A stretch of DNA of 64,000 bases, taken from NCBI GenBank assembly GCA_030323885.1, contig CM059198.1:8082086-8146085 (forward strand). The letters run 5' to 3'. The DNA comes from Branchipolynoe longqiensis. Lineage: Eukaryota; Annelida; Polychaeta; Phyllodocida; Polynoidae. The position numbers and the translations under genes were made by a program. Positions within the stretch are counted from its first letter, which is position 1. The number at the start of each line of letters is the position of its first letter. Under the pieces are notes generated by a model. It was not told where the DNA came from. It was given only the letters and a program-made list of their open reading frames with translations, and ran no database searches. Positions 42,101-52,003 of the stretch are shown in pieces.

Positions 42101-43097
42101 CCAGGGGCCATATTCATGAGCTCGGGGTACGCTTAGCCGGAGGGTAGGCTTAACCGTTGGGTAGGTATCCCGCGGGTTAACGGAGGAGATTAATTGGGTC
42201 AATGGGTATTCACCAATGCACTAGCCGGTGCGGATAGCTACCCGTTCGATGATTTATAGATTTGGGAATTCCCTCCAGTCCCTGCGGCGGCGGCGACTTG
42301 TTTACTTTACATTCGTCGATTCAAAAATATTAATATCGCCGCCTTTGCGCCAGCAGGGTGAATTTCACTTCGGATTTAGGGTTAAATTGATAAGATTTCA
42401 CTTATTGCGTATGTAATTCTGTTAAATATGACTGCATTTAATAGATTAGGGCGTAAGAAATTCACGCCGATTCGGCGGCGACGGCGGCGACTTGTTTACT
42501 TTACATTCGTCGATTCGAAAATATTAATATCGCCGCCTTTGCGCCAGCAGCGTGAATTTCGCTTCGGATTTAGGGTTAAATTGATAAGATTTCACTTATT
42601 GCGTATGTAATTCTGTTAAATATGACAGCATTTAATAGATTTTGGCGTAAGAAATTCCCGCCGATTCGGCGGCGACGGCGGCGGCCATATTTACTTGACG
42701 TCGACAGTATGGATATCGACGTCGCTGCGGCGGCGGCGATTTGTTTACTTTACATTCATCGATTCGACAATATGCATAACGCCGCCAATGTGGCGGCAGC
42801 ATTAATATCGCTTCGGATTTAGGGTTAATTTGAATAAATGTCACTTATTGCGCATTTAAATCTATCAAATATGATCGCATTGAATAGATTCAGAGCCACA
42901 CACACTCACTATCCCCTTGGGATAGTGGCTTACCCCTGGGTCGAAATTGGGGTAGCGTACCCTCCGGATAGAGCCCCAGGGTAGTGCTACCCCAAGCTCA
43001 TGAATAAGGATTTTCCGCCGTTAGCCGGGGGGGTAGCGTACCCCTCGGTTACAGCCTCAGGGTAGCGCTACCCCGAGCTCATGAATATGGCACCAGA
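42101..43097. mobile_element. MITE-like element M4 with internal 194-bp units
   Basis: Ends CCAGGGGCCATATTCATGAG and CTCATGAATATGGCACCAG, with subterminal CTCGGGGTA / TACCCCGAG. The interior has two close copies of a 194-base unit (GGCGACTTGTTTACTTTACA at about 42292 and 42486) and a diverged third at 42733. Each includes CGGATTTAGGGTTAAATTGA and TTCACTTATTGCG. Confidence 0.7.
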
Positions 43098-43744
43098 AGA
43101 GAGTCACACCTCAAAGTTATAGCATTCGCCTACACTGCGACAGTAAAGACACAACCTATATTCACGAAGCAACAAGAAGTACCTGAAGAATTGATTTGCC
43201 TATGATAACCCATAGCAGACCTACTGCGGCTAGTTATGTCCAAAGTGTCATATCTACGGTCGCACACATCTAGGATGAACAACCCAACATAACCAGAAGC
43301 GTAACATCAATTGAAGCATAGAATAAACACATATATACAACAAAAGACCTACCTCAGCAACAAGTGGAAAACATAGCCATTAGAAGCTGTTTGTGTGTTA
43401 ACGACTCCTGCATGCAGGCCCAGGAATGTTAATCGAGGACCAGGAAGCTCCTGGGTAGCTCCGAAACAAATACCCTACCAAATTACTAAATACAAACATG
43501 TGTAAGATAATAAGCCACAACCTATTAAGGATGTTCAGCATTGAAAAGAAGCTATATCATGAACTTATGTTAGGGATATGGGTAAATAAATTATCAATAA
43601 TAAAAAAAGTTGGTTGGTGAGTTAGTTAGTGGTGGTTGCTTAGCCATATAATCACGGCGAACATTTACATGAATGCGACAGATGGAAAAACTGTATGCCC
43701 CTGCTGGTTCGATATGCCTGCACTGGCATTTGACTCCCTCAGAA
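43098..43744. other. unassigned interval
   Basis: No gene or repeat recognised. Confidence 0.4.
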
Positions 43745-44095
43745 CTCACAATCGCAAGAGACGTGAGACATTTAGAATTGATGTTTTACAGTAACTGCAA
43801 TAAACACAAGGTCGATGTTGTGGATGTCTGGAACTATATTCCAATTGATGTCACACAGCTACACACTTGAAATCACAAGAGATGTGAGACATTTAGAATT
43901 GACGTTTTAGAGAAACTGCCATAAAGACAAGGTCGATGTTGTTAAAGTCTGGAACTATATTCCAATTGTCATCACACAACCCCAAACTCGCAATCGCAAG
44001 AGACGCTAGATATTTTGAATTGCTGTTTTACAGAAACTGCAATAAACACATGGTCAACATAGTTAACGTCTGGAAATATTTTGCAATACACAATA
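43745..44095 (+). repeat. 121-bp tandem repeat, three units
   Basis: Units contain CGCAAGAGACGTGAGACATT, TTTTACAGAAACTGCAATAA and GTCTGGAACTATATTCCAATT, spaced about 121. A fourth, isolated unit lies at 45880-45975. Confidence 0.8.
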
Positions 44096-44096
44096 T

Positions 44097-44470
44097 TAAC
44101 AATGCATGCAACATCTGACGGCGACAACAAACACTACGGTTGTGGGACCATTACCACAGCGCATACAAAAGCTATGGAAATTACTAACTTTCAGTAGGTC
44201 AGTAAAATTTGGGATATTTTGAAAATTCCAAAAGCATATTGCTTTTGGGTCATTGGAGCTTCCAAGAGAAATACAGTTTTAATGTTTGAACGTGTTTGAA
44301 AATGTTAGTAGGGTACCAAACGAGTCAGTCAATATTGATACACAATATTCACAATGCATGCGACACCTGACGGCGATGACAAACACTACTATTGTGGGAC
44401 TGTTGCCACACCGCATGCGTGTGAATATTGTGTATTGACATCACATAATATTGGTTCCCAACTGACCTAC
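44097..44470. repeat. duplicated ACAATATTMACAATGCATGC block
   Basis: Blocks at 44090-44170 and 44338-44440 share ACAATGCATGC, CTGACGGCGA and ACAAACACTAC. The second block is followed by GCATGCGTGTGAATATTGTG, an inverted copy of its own start, giving a hairpin. Confidence 0.55.
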
Positions 44471-44754
44471 TTAGACAACAGCCATGAGACAATGCACCAT
44501 GTTCCAAATCACTCTGCCCCACTGACCTATATCTGATCTCTCCACCCCATTCTTCTAATTTTACGGGTGAGGATTGAAGATCAGCAGCCATCGCAATCCC
44601 CTCTCCCACACACACCCTCCACGCATAATATAATTCCCAGCCGACCTACTTAGAGGGCAACCATGCAAAATGTACCACGTTCCAAATGACAGTGCCCTAC
44701 TGACCTATATCTGATCTCTTTCTACCCCATTCTTCTACTTCTACACATCAGTGT

Positions 44755-45460
44755 ATGCAGGTATTGCAGGTATAGCAATACCTCAGGGAGGTTGACGCCC
44801 CTGCCTTGCAGAGTTGTAAACCACTGCCTTGTGGTACAGGTCGTTGACAGAACCGAAGGTTAAGGGAGCAAACCCTAAACAGAAAACCATGTCACTGTGG
44901 CAGCATTAAGGGCGGTCGATGTATGGAACTCCCAACATCTCCCGACCAGCCACTGCAGGGACAAATAGTTTTGCGCCTGTCTTGACATGTTCTTGCTGGT
45001 GTGAAACCTCTATTTGCTCCCAGAGAGAGGGCCGCTGGTAACTTGCAAAAGCCAGCAGCACTTCAACACTTTTGCAGGCAGCTTTCATGAAATGTTGTTC
45101 AATCATGAGGCTAACCTGGAAGGACAAAGTAACAAATAAGGAAATACTTGAACGGATGGGGCTGCCCTCTATGGAAGATCTTCTGATCAAAAATAATCTT
45201 CGGTGGTCTGGACACCTCATGATGATGTAATCAGACAGGCTACCAAAGCAGATCCTCTATTCTCAACTCTCTTCTGGCTACAGAAAGAGAGGGCGCCCTC
45301 GTCTCTGGTTCAGGGATACCATCAAGAGAAACCTGAAGCTGAGAGACATTAAGACCGACTCATGGATGCAACTCTCACAGCAGAGAGCTAAATGGAGAGC
45401 GGCAGTCAAGTAATGAAAGGAGTCTTTGTTGCATCGTGACCGACAGCATGATGATGATGA
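44755..45460 (+). repeat. dispersed repeat R3, longer copy
   Basis: Matches 9450-9912 but keeps about 210 extra bases (45105-45330) that encode a non-LTR retrotransposon C-terminus. Confidence 0.7.
45109..45416 (+). pseudogene. non-LTR retrotransposon C-terminal fragment
   Basis: The plus strand reads IMRLTWKDKVTNKEIL, then LRWSGHLM, an in-frame stop, SDRLPKQILYSQLSSG, RGRPRLWFRDTIKRN, and KTDSWMQLSQQRAKWRAAVK before a stop. The order RW.GH...LPK..LY..L..G.R..GRP...., D..KR.L......W is the conserved tail after the reverse transcriptase in many non-LTR elements of invertebrates. It is a fossil with one internal stop. Confidence 0.7.
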
Positions 45461-45549
45461 TGACACATGAGTAGGAACAACCAGCAGCCATCGCAGCCCC
45501 TCCCCCACACACAAACCATCCACGAACTATATTCCAATTAACATCATGC

Positions 45550-45835
45550 AACCCCAAACTTGTGTAGTAGTCCAGACATGAGCTCCAGTACCATACGGTG
45601 GCATCAAGGACTGCTCCATCACTGTTACAGTTTACTGCGTTAGGTGGCGGTACGGTAGCTGCCGGGCAGCGCCACAACAGGGCTGCCATCTACTGCATGC
45701 GGCTAGTGTATCCTCGCCCCCCCCTGTCCTGTCAGGGCAGAGGTGGGTCACCTGATCGTGGATTCCACAGTGAGCAGAGGACATGTCAAAAGCAAGCATA
45801 CTCGTTCTCCTGCTTGCTTGGGGGGGTCTACAGCA
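45550..45835 (+). repeat. dispersed repeat R1, copy 2
   Basis: Inverted relative to 1010-1285. It interrupts the 121-bp repeat neighbourhood; an isolated unit resumes at 45880. Confidence 0.6.
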
Positions 45836-45879
45836 TGTGGGTCCTAGTTCCGGGCAGCCAACAAAGGAGCCCCATCACA

Positions 45880-45975
45880 CTTGCAATTATAAGACATTTA
45901 AAATTGACGTTTTACAGAAACTGCAATAAAAACGAGGGCGACAACATTAAAGTATATTCCAATTGACATCACATA
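45880..45975 (+). repeat. isolated unit of the 121-bp repeat
   Basis: AAGACATTTAAAATTGACG, TTTTACAGAAACTGCAATAA and ATATTCCAATTGACATCACA match 43745-44095. Confidence 0.65.
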
Positions 45976-46008
45976 ACATTGTGGTTTCAAGCCGACTTAC
46001 TTAGACAC

Positions 46009-46745
46009 CAGGGGCCGTATGCACCAATCAGCATTAGGGCCGAAACCGGGGTTTGGGTAGCTCCACATGGCTAACTGTGGAAAATCTGTATGCATCAATC
46101 AGTGCCAGCGCTAGCCGCCGACCATAGCCTAGGCTAAGCTACCCCAGTTTCAAATCAGGTTTAACTCCTAGCCACGCTGGTTAGTGTGCGTGTGTGGGTC
46201 TCAATCTATTCATCATATTTAACAGAATTACGTAAGCCATAAGTGAAATTTGATCAATTTAACCCTAAATGCGAAGCGATATTAACGCTGCTGTTGTAGC
46301 AGCGGCAATATTAATATTTTTGAATCAACAAATTTAAAGTAAACAAATCGGCGCTGCCGCAGCGACGTCGATATCCATATTCTCCAACGTCAAATAAAAA
46401 TTGCCGCTGCCACCGCCAAATTGGCGGCAATATATTAGGCCCAAATCTATTCAATGCTGTCATATTTAAAAGAATTACGTAAGCCATAAGTGAAATTTGA
46501 TCAATTTAACCCTAAAATCAAACCGTTATTACCGCTCCCGCCGTATTGGCGGCGTCATTCATATTGTCGAATCGAAGGAATTCCCAAATCTATAAATAAA
46601 CTCACGGTCAGCTACCCGCCCCGGCTAAGACATTGGTGAATACCACTTTACCTTTTTCGCTGAACCCCCAGTACTTGGAGCTAGCTGACCGGAGCTACGG
46701 CCTAGCTCCGGTTAAGCCTAGCACAACTTGGTGCATATGGCCCCA
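46009..46745. mobile_element. MITE-like element M5 (GGGGCCGTATGCACCAA ends)
   Basis: Ends ACCAGGGGCCGTATGCACCA and TGGTGCATATGGCCCCAG. The inside, inverted, carries the M4 words (CATATTTAACAGAATTACGT, GTGAAATTTGATCAATTTAA, CCGCCA/GGCGGC) twice. It is therefore a relative of M4 with different termini. Confidence 0.7.
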
Positions 46746-47084
46746 GCCGTTTGACACTGCACCACATTCCCAATCACTGCATCCCACTGACCTATATCTG
46801 ATCTATGTACCCCATTCTTCTAATTCTACAGGTGAGGAGGAAAGAGGAGCAACCATCGCAGTCCCTCCCCACACCACCACCACCACCACCCTACTCATCC
46901 ATGCCAATGACACCGCCGCGCAGGAGGATTACATAATTGATTGATTAAGTAATTACTCAATTAATCAACTCACAAGGCAGATCCTAACTCCTCCCAGCCA
47001 GCCGGACCGTATAGTACACCAACACCGACTAGGCGCGTGTGTTCCTCCGCCACCGCTGTCACAGTCACTGTCAGTATCACTGAC
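46746..47084. other. unassigned interval upstream of the candidate exon
   Basis: Contains a (CAC)n run at about 46890 and ATTAATTGATTAAGTAATTA words at 46935-46970. A promoter for the exon downstream would lie here, but no TATA or initiator can be asserted. Confidence 0.35.
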
Positions 47085-47148
47085 TCAGTCACAGTCACTG
47101 TCACTGTCACTGTCACTGTCACTGTCACTGTCACTGTCACTGTCACCC
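47085..47148 (+). repeat. GTCACT hexamer microsatellite
   Basis: About ten GTCACT units just upstream of the candidate start codon. Confidence 0.9.
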
Positions 47149-47165
47149 CCCACCCCCTCGACCCC

Positions 47166-47355
47166 ATGGCGCTCCCGTGGAGTAGCGACCGAATGGAGTG
47201 CGACGTGTGCCGGGGTGGGGGCCCGGGAGGCGGCGCTGCTCCGGGGGCCCGGCCGGGACTTACCAGGGGCCTCAAGGGGGCCTGTCCGACGGCCGTCACT
47301 GTCAAGGCCTTCCTCATCGTCGGGCTGCTCGTGAGCAGCTCGGGCTGGAAGTATG
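47166..47355 (+). CDS. candidate first coding exon of an unidentified host gene
   Basis: From ATG 47166 the frame is GC- and CpG-rich, unlike its surroundings. It encodes about 63 residues: MALPWSSDRMECDVCRGGG, a Gly/Pro/Ala linker, TRGLKGACPTAVTVK, then a hydrophobic stretch AFLIVGLLVSSSGWKY that could be a signal-anchor or first membrane helix. It reaches a near-consensus splice donor, TATG|GTGAGT, at 47355/47356, ending in phase 1. No further exon was recognised downstream, so the intron would extend far or leave the window. The frame is also open upstream through the GTCACT microsatellite; I chose the ATG after it. I do not recognise the family. It could be chance, but the CpG-rich context, membrane-like segment and donor together make it the best host-gene candidate here. 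Confidence 0.4.
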
Positions 47356-47361
47356 GTGAGT
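47356..47361 (+). other. candidate 5' splice site
   Basis: GTGAGT directly after TATG; matches the metazoan donor consensus. Confidence 0.4.
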
Positions 47362-47407
47362 CGCTCATTTACTTCTCTACTCCTTTATACTTCTTTACCT
47401 CCTTTAG

Positions 47408-47604
47408 TTATTTACCGTATTATTGCGGGTTAATGCCCATGTGTGGGATAACGCCCAACACCCAACCCCCCCCCACTTGGCTAATATTTTGTAAATGCCC
47501 ACACCCCTTAAATACCCATGTGTGGGTAAGCACCCATCCCGCACTTCAGTGATTTGCCGATTTAAACAGCCCAGGGCGTTAAATCGTTGAGAATACAGTA
47601 ATTT
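47408..47604. mobile_element. short MITE-like element in the candidate intron
   Basis: Bounded by TTTACCGTATTATTG and AGAATACAGTAATTT as inverted ends. The interior repeats GCCCATGTGTGGG / CCCATGTGTGGGTAA. About 197 bases. Confidence 0.45.
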
Positions 47605-47675
47605 ACCAATTATTGTGCTCTAGACGCATCATTAAAAAAGGAAGCTTTACTATTTTGCTTTTGTATCCGGGTACT

Positions 47676-47740
47676 GTGACTGAGTAGGATATTCGACAAT
47701 GGTGTCAGTGGCCTGGTTTCCAAGTGAGGCAGCACTTATA
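47676..47740 (+). mobile_element. SINE S2 body fragment
   Basis: GTGACTGAGTAGGATATTCG and GTGTCAGTGGCCTGGTTTCC only. Confidence 0.5.
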
Positions 47741-47907
47741 AACACCGCGCCATTTTGTGCAGCGCTGCCTAGAGTGACCACGTGACCTGCTCGTGTACGT
47801 GTCTCCGATTCCAAAGGTTGCTCTCGTTTGCTGTGCCCGACTCCTCTCTCTGAATCACGTGACCAACTTTCACAGACAAAAACAAAACGGCTCCGATATG
47901 ATGTATA

Positions 47908-48243
47908 TTTGTTTGTTGGGGTTCTAGATCCGGGCAACATCTAACATCATATCGGGATGGGTACTGACTTGTGATAGCGGCGGCCCTTGTGATTTTATAA
48001 TTCCCCCCCCCCCCCTACACTGCGAGACCAGCTCGCCAACACCATGACCCATTCTCCACTCAGTCAAATTATCCTGATTCTGACGTAACTGGTCCTTGTG
48101 TGATCCTAATAATGCCAAGTGCCAGGCCGGGTAGTGGCAAGTATAAATTTGGTAAGTCGTTGGATTGACTCGCTGGTTTACAAATTCCCGACCATCCACA
48201 CAGGAAGGCTATGTTCTAACTGGTTTGGCCAGCACTTCCGGTC
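47908..48243 (-). mobile_element. SINE S2 copy
   Basis: Minus-strand, near full length, with a poly(C)/poly(G) run in the body (48004-48015) and a degenerate head near 48200. Confidence 0.7.
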
Positions 48244-48356
48244 TGTTTCTCAATATGACAACAATCCATTTAGGTGTATCACAAACTGAGCTGCCCTGTC
48301 TTCAAATACACCTACCTTTTCTCTCAATTATTCACACATACTAAAGTGCATGTATA

Positions 48357-48633
48357 TGACCACTTCTGAGAGTGCACATTCATGGATCTGTTACAATGTT
48401 GCCGCATTGAGAGACCAGGCTGCCTGCACCATGACCTGATATATCACTCAGTCACATTATCCTGACACTAAGTGAACCAGTCCTTTCGCTATCCTAGCAA
48501 TGCCAAGAGCTATACTAGATAGCGACAAGTATAACTTTTGTATGTCATTGGTTTAACTCGACTTGGAATCAAAGTCCCTACCTTCCGCATGGGAAGCCTG
48601 TGCTCTACCGATTTGGCTAATGCGCCGGTACGA
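48357..48633 (-). mobile_element. SINE S2, tail-truncated copy
   Basis: Minus-strand head GGCGCATTAGCCAAATCGGT and body; the 3' tail is missing. Confidence 0.7.
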
Positions 48634-48655
48634 CCTGATTTGTTTGTTTGGGTTA

Positions 48656-48936
48656 TTGTTGTTTTATGTCCTGGCAACATCTAAGGTCATATCAGGACGG
48701 GTACTGACTTGTGACAGTGCGGATTCATGGGGACTGTATAGTGCTTCCCCAGTGGGAGACCAGGCTGTCAGCACCATGACCTGATATCCCACTCAGTCAC
48801 ATTATCCTGACACTGAGCTAAGCAGTCCTTGTTCTATCCTAACAATGCCGAGCGCCTGGCTAGGAAGCAACAAGTATCAATGTTTAAGTCATTGGTTTGA
48901 CTCGACCAGAGTCTCAGCGCTACCACCGGAAGACCC
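48656..48936 (-). mobile_element. SINE S2, head-truncated copy
   Basis: Minus-strand body and tail with CTGATATGACCTTAGATGTT and GCCAGGACATAAAAC. Confidence 0.75.
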
Positions 48937-49312
48937 ATGTGTCTGTGGTTTATTTTTAGTTTGCTTTGTTTATTTGTTATAGATTAATCACTCCAATACA
49001 CACCAATCCACCCGAGCGTCCTGTCAAGCGGAATGTATGAGTGGGCGGGGGCGGGGGCTGGGTCAGGGGAGGGGCGGGGGTGGGGACGGGGTGGGCTGGG
49101 AGGCGTGGGAGGAAGGTTAAGTTAGCTGGGAATGGGCTTGGTGGTGCCAGTTGGATTTCTATCGCGGTACTTTGGGAACCCGCCAGGTATATTTGTATAT
49201 TTAGGTAAGGTATTCAGCTATAGACAAAGGAGGATGCTATTTAGGTGATTGGCATGTCTACCTTCGACCGCTCAGACATGGAGCCCTTCAATTGTTGACA
49301 TCAAGTAGGTAG
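48937..49312. other. unassigned interval, G-rich in part
   Basis: GGGGCGGGGG-type words at 49035-49125. No gene seen. Confidence 0.4.
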
Positions 49313-49403
49313 TTTGAACCCTGGTCGAGTCAAAACAATGAATTGAAAATTGATACTTGTTGCTTCCTAGCCAGGCGCTCGGCATTATTAGGATAGGACA
49401 AGG
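49313..49403 (+). mobile_element. SINE S2 fragment upstream of tRNA-Leu
   Basis: Starts at the B-box remnant CCCTGGTCGAGTC and runs through GCGCTCGGCATTATTAGGAT. It ends ten bases before the tRNA gene. Confidence 0.65.
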
Positions 49404-49413
49404 TTTGCTGTGA

Positions 49414-49495
49414 GATAGCGTGGCCGAGCGGTCTAAGGTGCTGGTTTAAGGCACCAGTCCTTTCGAGGGCGTGGGTTCGAATCCCACCGCTGTCA
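49414..49495 (+). tRNA. tRNA-Leu (anticodon AAG)
   Basis: An 82-base sequence folds as a class II tRNA. The acceptor stem pairs GATAGCG with CGCTGTC (one G-U) and the discriminator is A. The D-arm region is TGGCCGAGCGGTCTAAGG, the A box. The anticodon stem CTGGT/ACCAG closes loop TTAAGGC with anticodon AAG. A variable arm around TCCTTTCGAGGG follows, then the T arm GTGGGTTCGAATCCCAC (B box). No intron and no encoded CCA. A TTTT run at 49500-49503 serves as the RNA polymerase III terminator. It decodes CUU/CUC leucine codons. Paired stems and the terminator separate it from the degenerate SINE heads elsewhere. Confidence 0.93.
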
Positions 49496-49499
49496 GCAC

Positions 49500-49503
49500 T
49501 TTT
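49500..49503 (+). terminator. RNA polymerase III terminator of tRNA-Leu
   Basis: TTTT four bases after the discriminator base. Confidence 0.75.
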
Positions 49504-51434
49504 GATTTCAAAATGAAGACCGGTTTGACACATGCAACAGGGGATTGTTTAGATAAAGGATTCACCCTGTACTTGCAGTAGACGGGTGAATACCAACCCT
49601 ATATAAAAACAGTCGAAAATGCGGGGAAATGAAATGAGAGCCTAATTTGACAATCTATGAAGCAACAATTATTCTTTACATATGTCTTATTATTTCCCCG
49701 CTACCTTTGAGTTGAAAAATATAATAAAATAGCTAGTTTAATACAATTTAAACGTGAAATCGACGGCGTTCTATGGCTGCCATCTTGTCTTTTTGCATTC
49801 TCTCCCATTTCACCAAATCTGTGCCAATGGCCAATATATGTAGCCATTTGATCGTGGAACCACAGTTTCTACCTCCTGTTCCATACTAAAGCTATTTTCG
49901 CCTGTATTTACACTACGTTGTTTTTCACCCATGTACTACAAGTACCGGGTGAATCTTTTATCTAGGGGTTGTTATGCTGTGCAATTTGATGTTAATGTCA
50001 CTGAGTGGGATTTTTAATCGGTGCTATATAATATAATATAGACAAGTAATTCCTTCCATGCCTGTATACTCACATAATACGTAATGCATCATATATATGA
50101 TTGAGTCTGTGCCCTAAAATAAAGAAAACAAATCCTCCTGTGTGAGATGCGCAAGGCAGTGTGTGAGGCAGGGGCGGGTGTTACCACCCCAAGGGGGAGG
50201 GGGGGGGCACTCCATCAATGCGCAATAATGAGGAATCAGAAATTGGTCATCGGATGAATATAAGCATTCTTATCGTTCAACATTTATATAACTCCGAATA
50301 TTTTCATTACAAGAAAACCTAATTGGTGATCGTTAAAAAACAATATGGTCATGGTGACATACAAAATAAAATGTGTACTTACTCCATCAATTCTCCAACA
50401 AGTGTGTATATCCCCGGTTATTTCTGTTGTGAGCAACGCTCAAATGAACTGAACTAATGATGTATGATTGTGTCGCTCTCATACCCCAAAAGGGGTCGAG
50501 AGTGTCAAATAAATATTTGTAATTTGCCATATTTTCCCCTAGAATTCAGCATCACATGCTAAGGAGATACATTAAGTTCTGACAGATATGTAATATCTTC
50601 CCCAGCCTGATTCCTTGTAGATAAATAAGTGTTATCTGATATGGTCTTCTTCTATCTCGGTATTTTGTTGCACACCTTGGAGACGGACATGGTTCATGTT
50701 AGCATAACATGGGTAATTTGCGACAGGCAGGAGGGGTAGGGCCTTAAGCCATCTTATGACATTAACCCACCTAGCGATTTGAACCTGAACCACAATGCTT
50801 GCTGCCCCCTAGCGTCAAATGCTGACACTTTCAGGCCTTACACCATACGATCACCCCACCTATTTTCTAACTTTCAAACTAAATTAAAACTGATGCTGCC
50901 ACCTTGCGGGTTCTTGTCCAGTCTGTGATGTCACAGCAAGTACCACATTCACTCACTCGACGACTGGACACAAACCGGCAACCACCACCCGACCACCAAT
51001 TTGCTGACCCCCACCCCATAACTAACAAACAGGCTACTCAACTGGTAGGGTATACAGTGATGAGATTGATTGACCGATTATTGACCTATCATGATTTACT
51101 GTTGTTCCTTGACCTGATTATGCTGATTGACCTTGACCCTGATGATGTACTATTGCTCCTTGACCTGATTATTATGATCGACTAAATTGCAAATTATACC
51201 ACTCCTGCCTCATCGTTAATTATGAAGGATGTTGACGGTTTAGCGGGGTGCATCGTGCACCACTGTGCATTGGCTCATATCCAGGATCTCTTTCATATTT
51301 GTGTGTGTGTAAATATGTTTATTTTGCTGCATCAGACCCGCTGAATAAGTATGCACAACATTTCGTTTTTGTTCTGGTAAATATGTTTGCTAATATGCTA
51401 AATAAGTATTTTGTCAGTGTCGACATACTGGTCA
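49504..51434. other. unassigned 1.9-kb interval
   Basis: A small possible foldback at 49535-49980: GGGTGAAT near 49585 and an ACCGGGTGAATC relative at 49945, with GATAAAGGATTCACCC and GGTGAATCTTTTATC as inverted ends. The interior holds CGCTACC/ATTTCCCCG words. From 51040 to 51183 there are GACCTGATTATGCTGATTGA-like repeats. No gene supported. Confidence 0.4.
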
Positions 51435-51675
51435 CCTAGCCATTATTAAATTCAGGATTATTTACACAAAAGAAGTTATATTGAGTAAGGTATACAATAA
51501 CTGTTGAATACACAATTTGCAGCATATAATACTATGAAATTCTGTAACCCACAAGGCCAATATCATTATGACAGCCGTAGTGTCATCTGACTAGATCAAT
51601 ATTAGTCACATCAATGTGAGTATTTACCTGGTATTTAGAATGTTAACAGAAGTTATCTTCTGTATATATTTGGTA
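51435..51675 (-). repeat. dispersed repeat R2, copy 2
   Basis: Reverse complement of 26085-26285 with scattered differences. Confidence 0.65.
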
Positions 51676-52003
51676 AAGTTTTAGTCAGTTTTAATGTAGT
51701 GTCTGATCAGTTGGAGCTGTACATACATGTCAGTTTGCTAGAAATATTCTAATTTAACCCAATTGTGGTTAGTCATCAGGTTATGTGAGTTTGTTACTTG
51801 CAGTTTGTTTTTTTAAAGTCGATAGTCACCTGAAAGCAATATGAATTATGCTGTTAGGGCGGGGTTGTTAGTAATACACTGGACCAGCTGTGACCAGTGA
51901 ACCAGTGGGAACGATCCCAGTGCACTTTTGTGTTAAATATTACATTTGTATTCAGACTGTCTCTGTCACTGTCATGGTTGACTGGAAATAACGGAGGAAC
52001 AGT
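51676..52003. other. unassigned interval
   Basis: No gene or repeat recognised. Confidence 0.4.

Noticed and set aside
49414..49495. Local tRNA-Leu as the primer for elements 1 and 2
   Set aside because: Its 3' end (CTGTCA plus CCA) does not complement the primer site TGGTGTCAG; another leucine isoacceptor ending CTGACA fits better.
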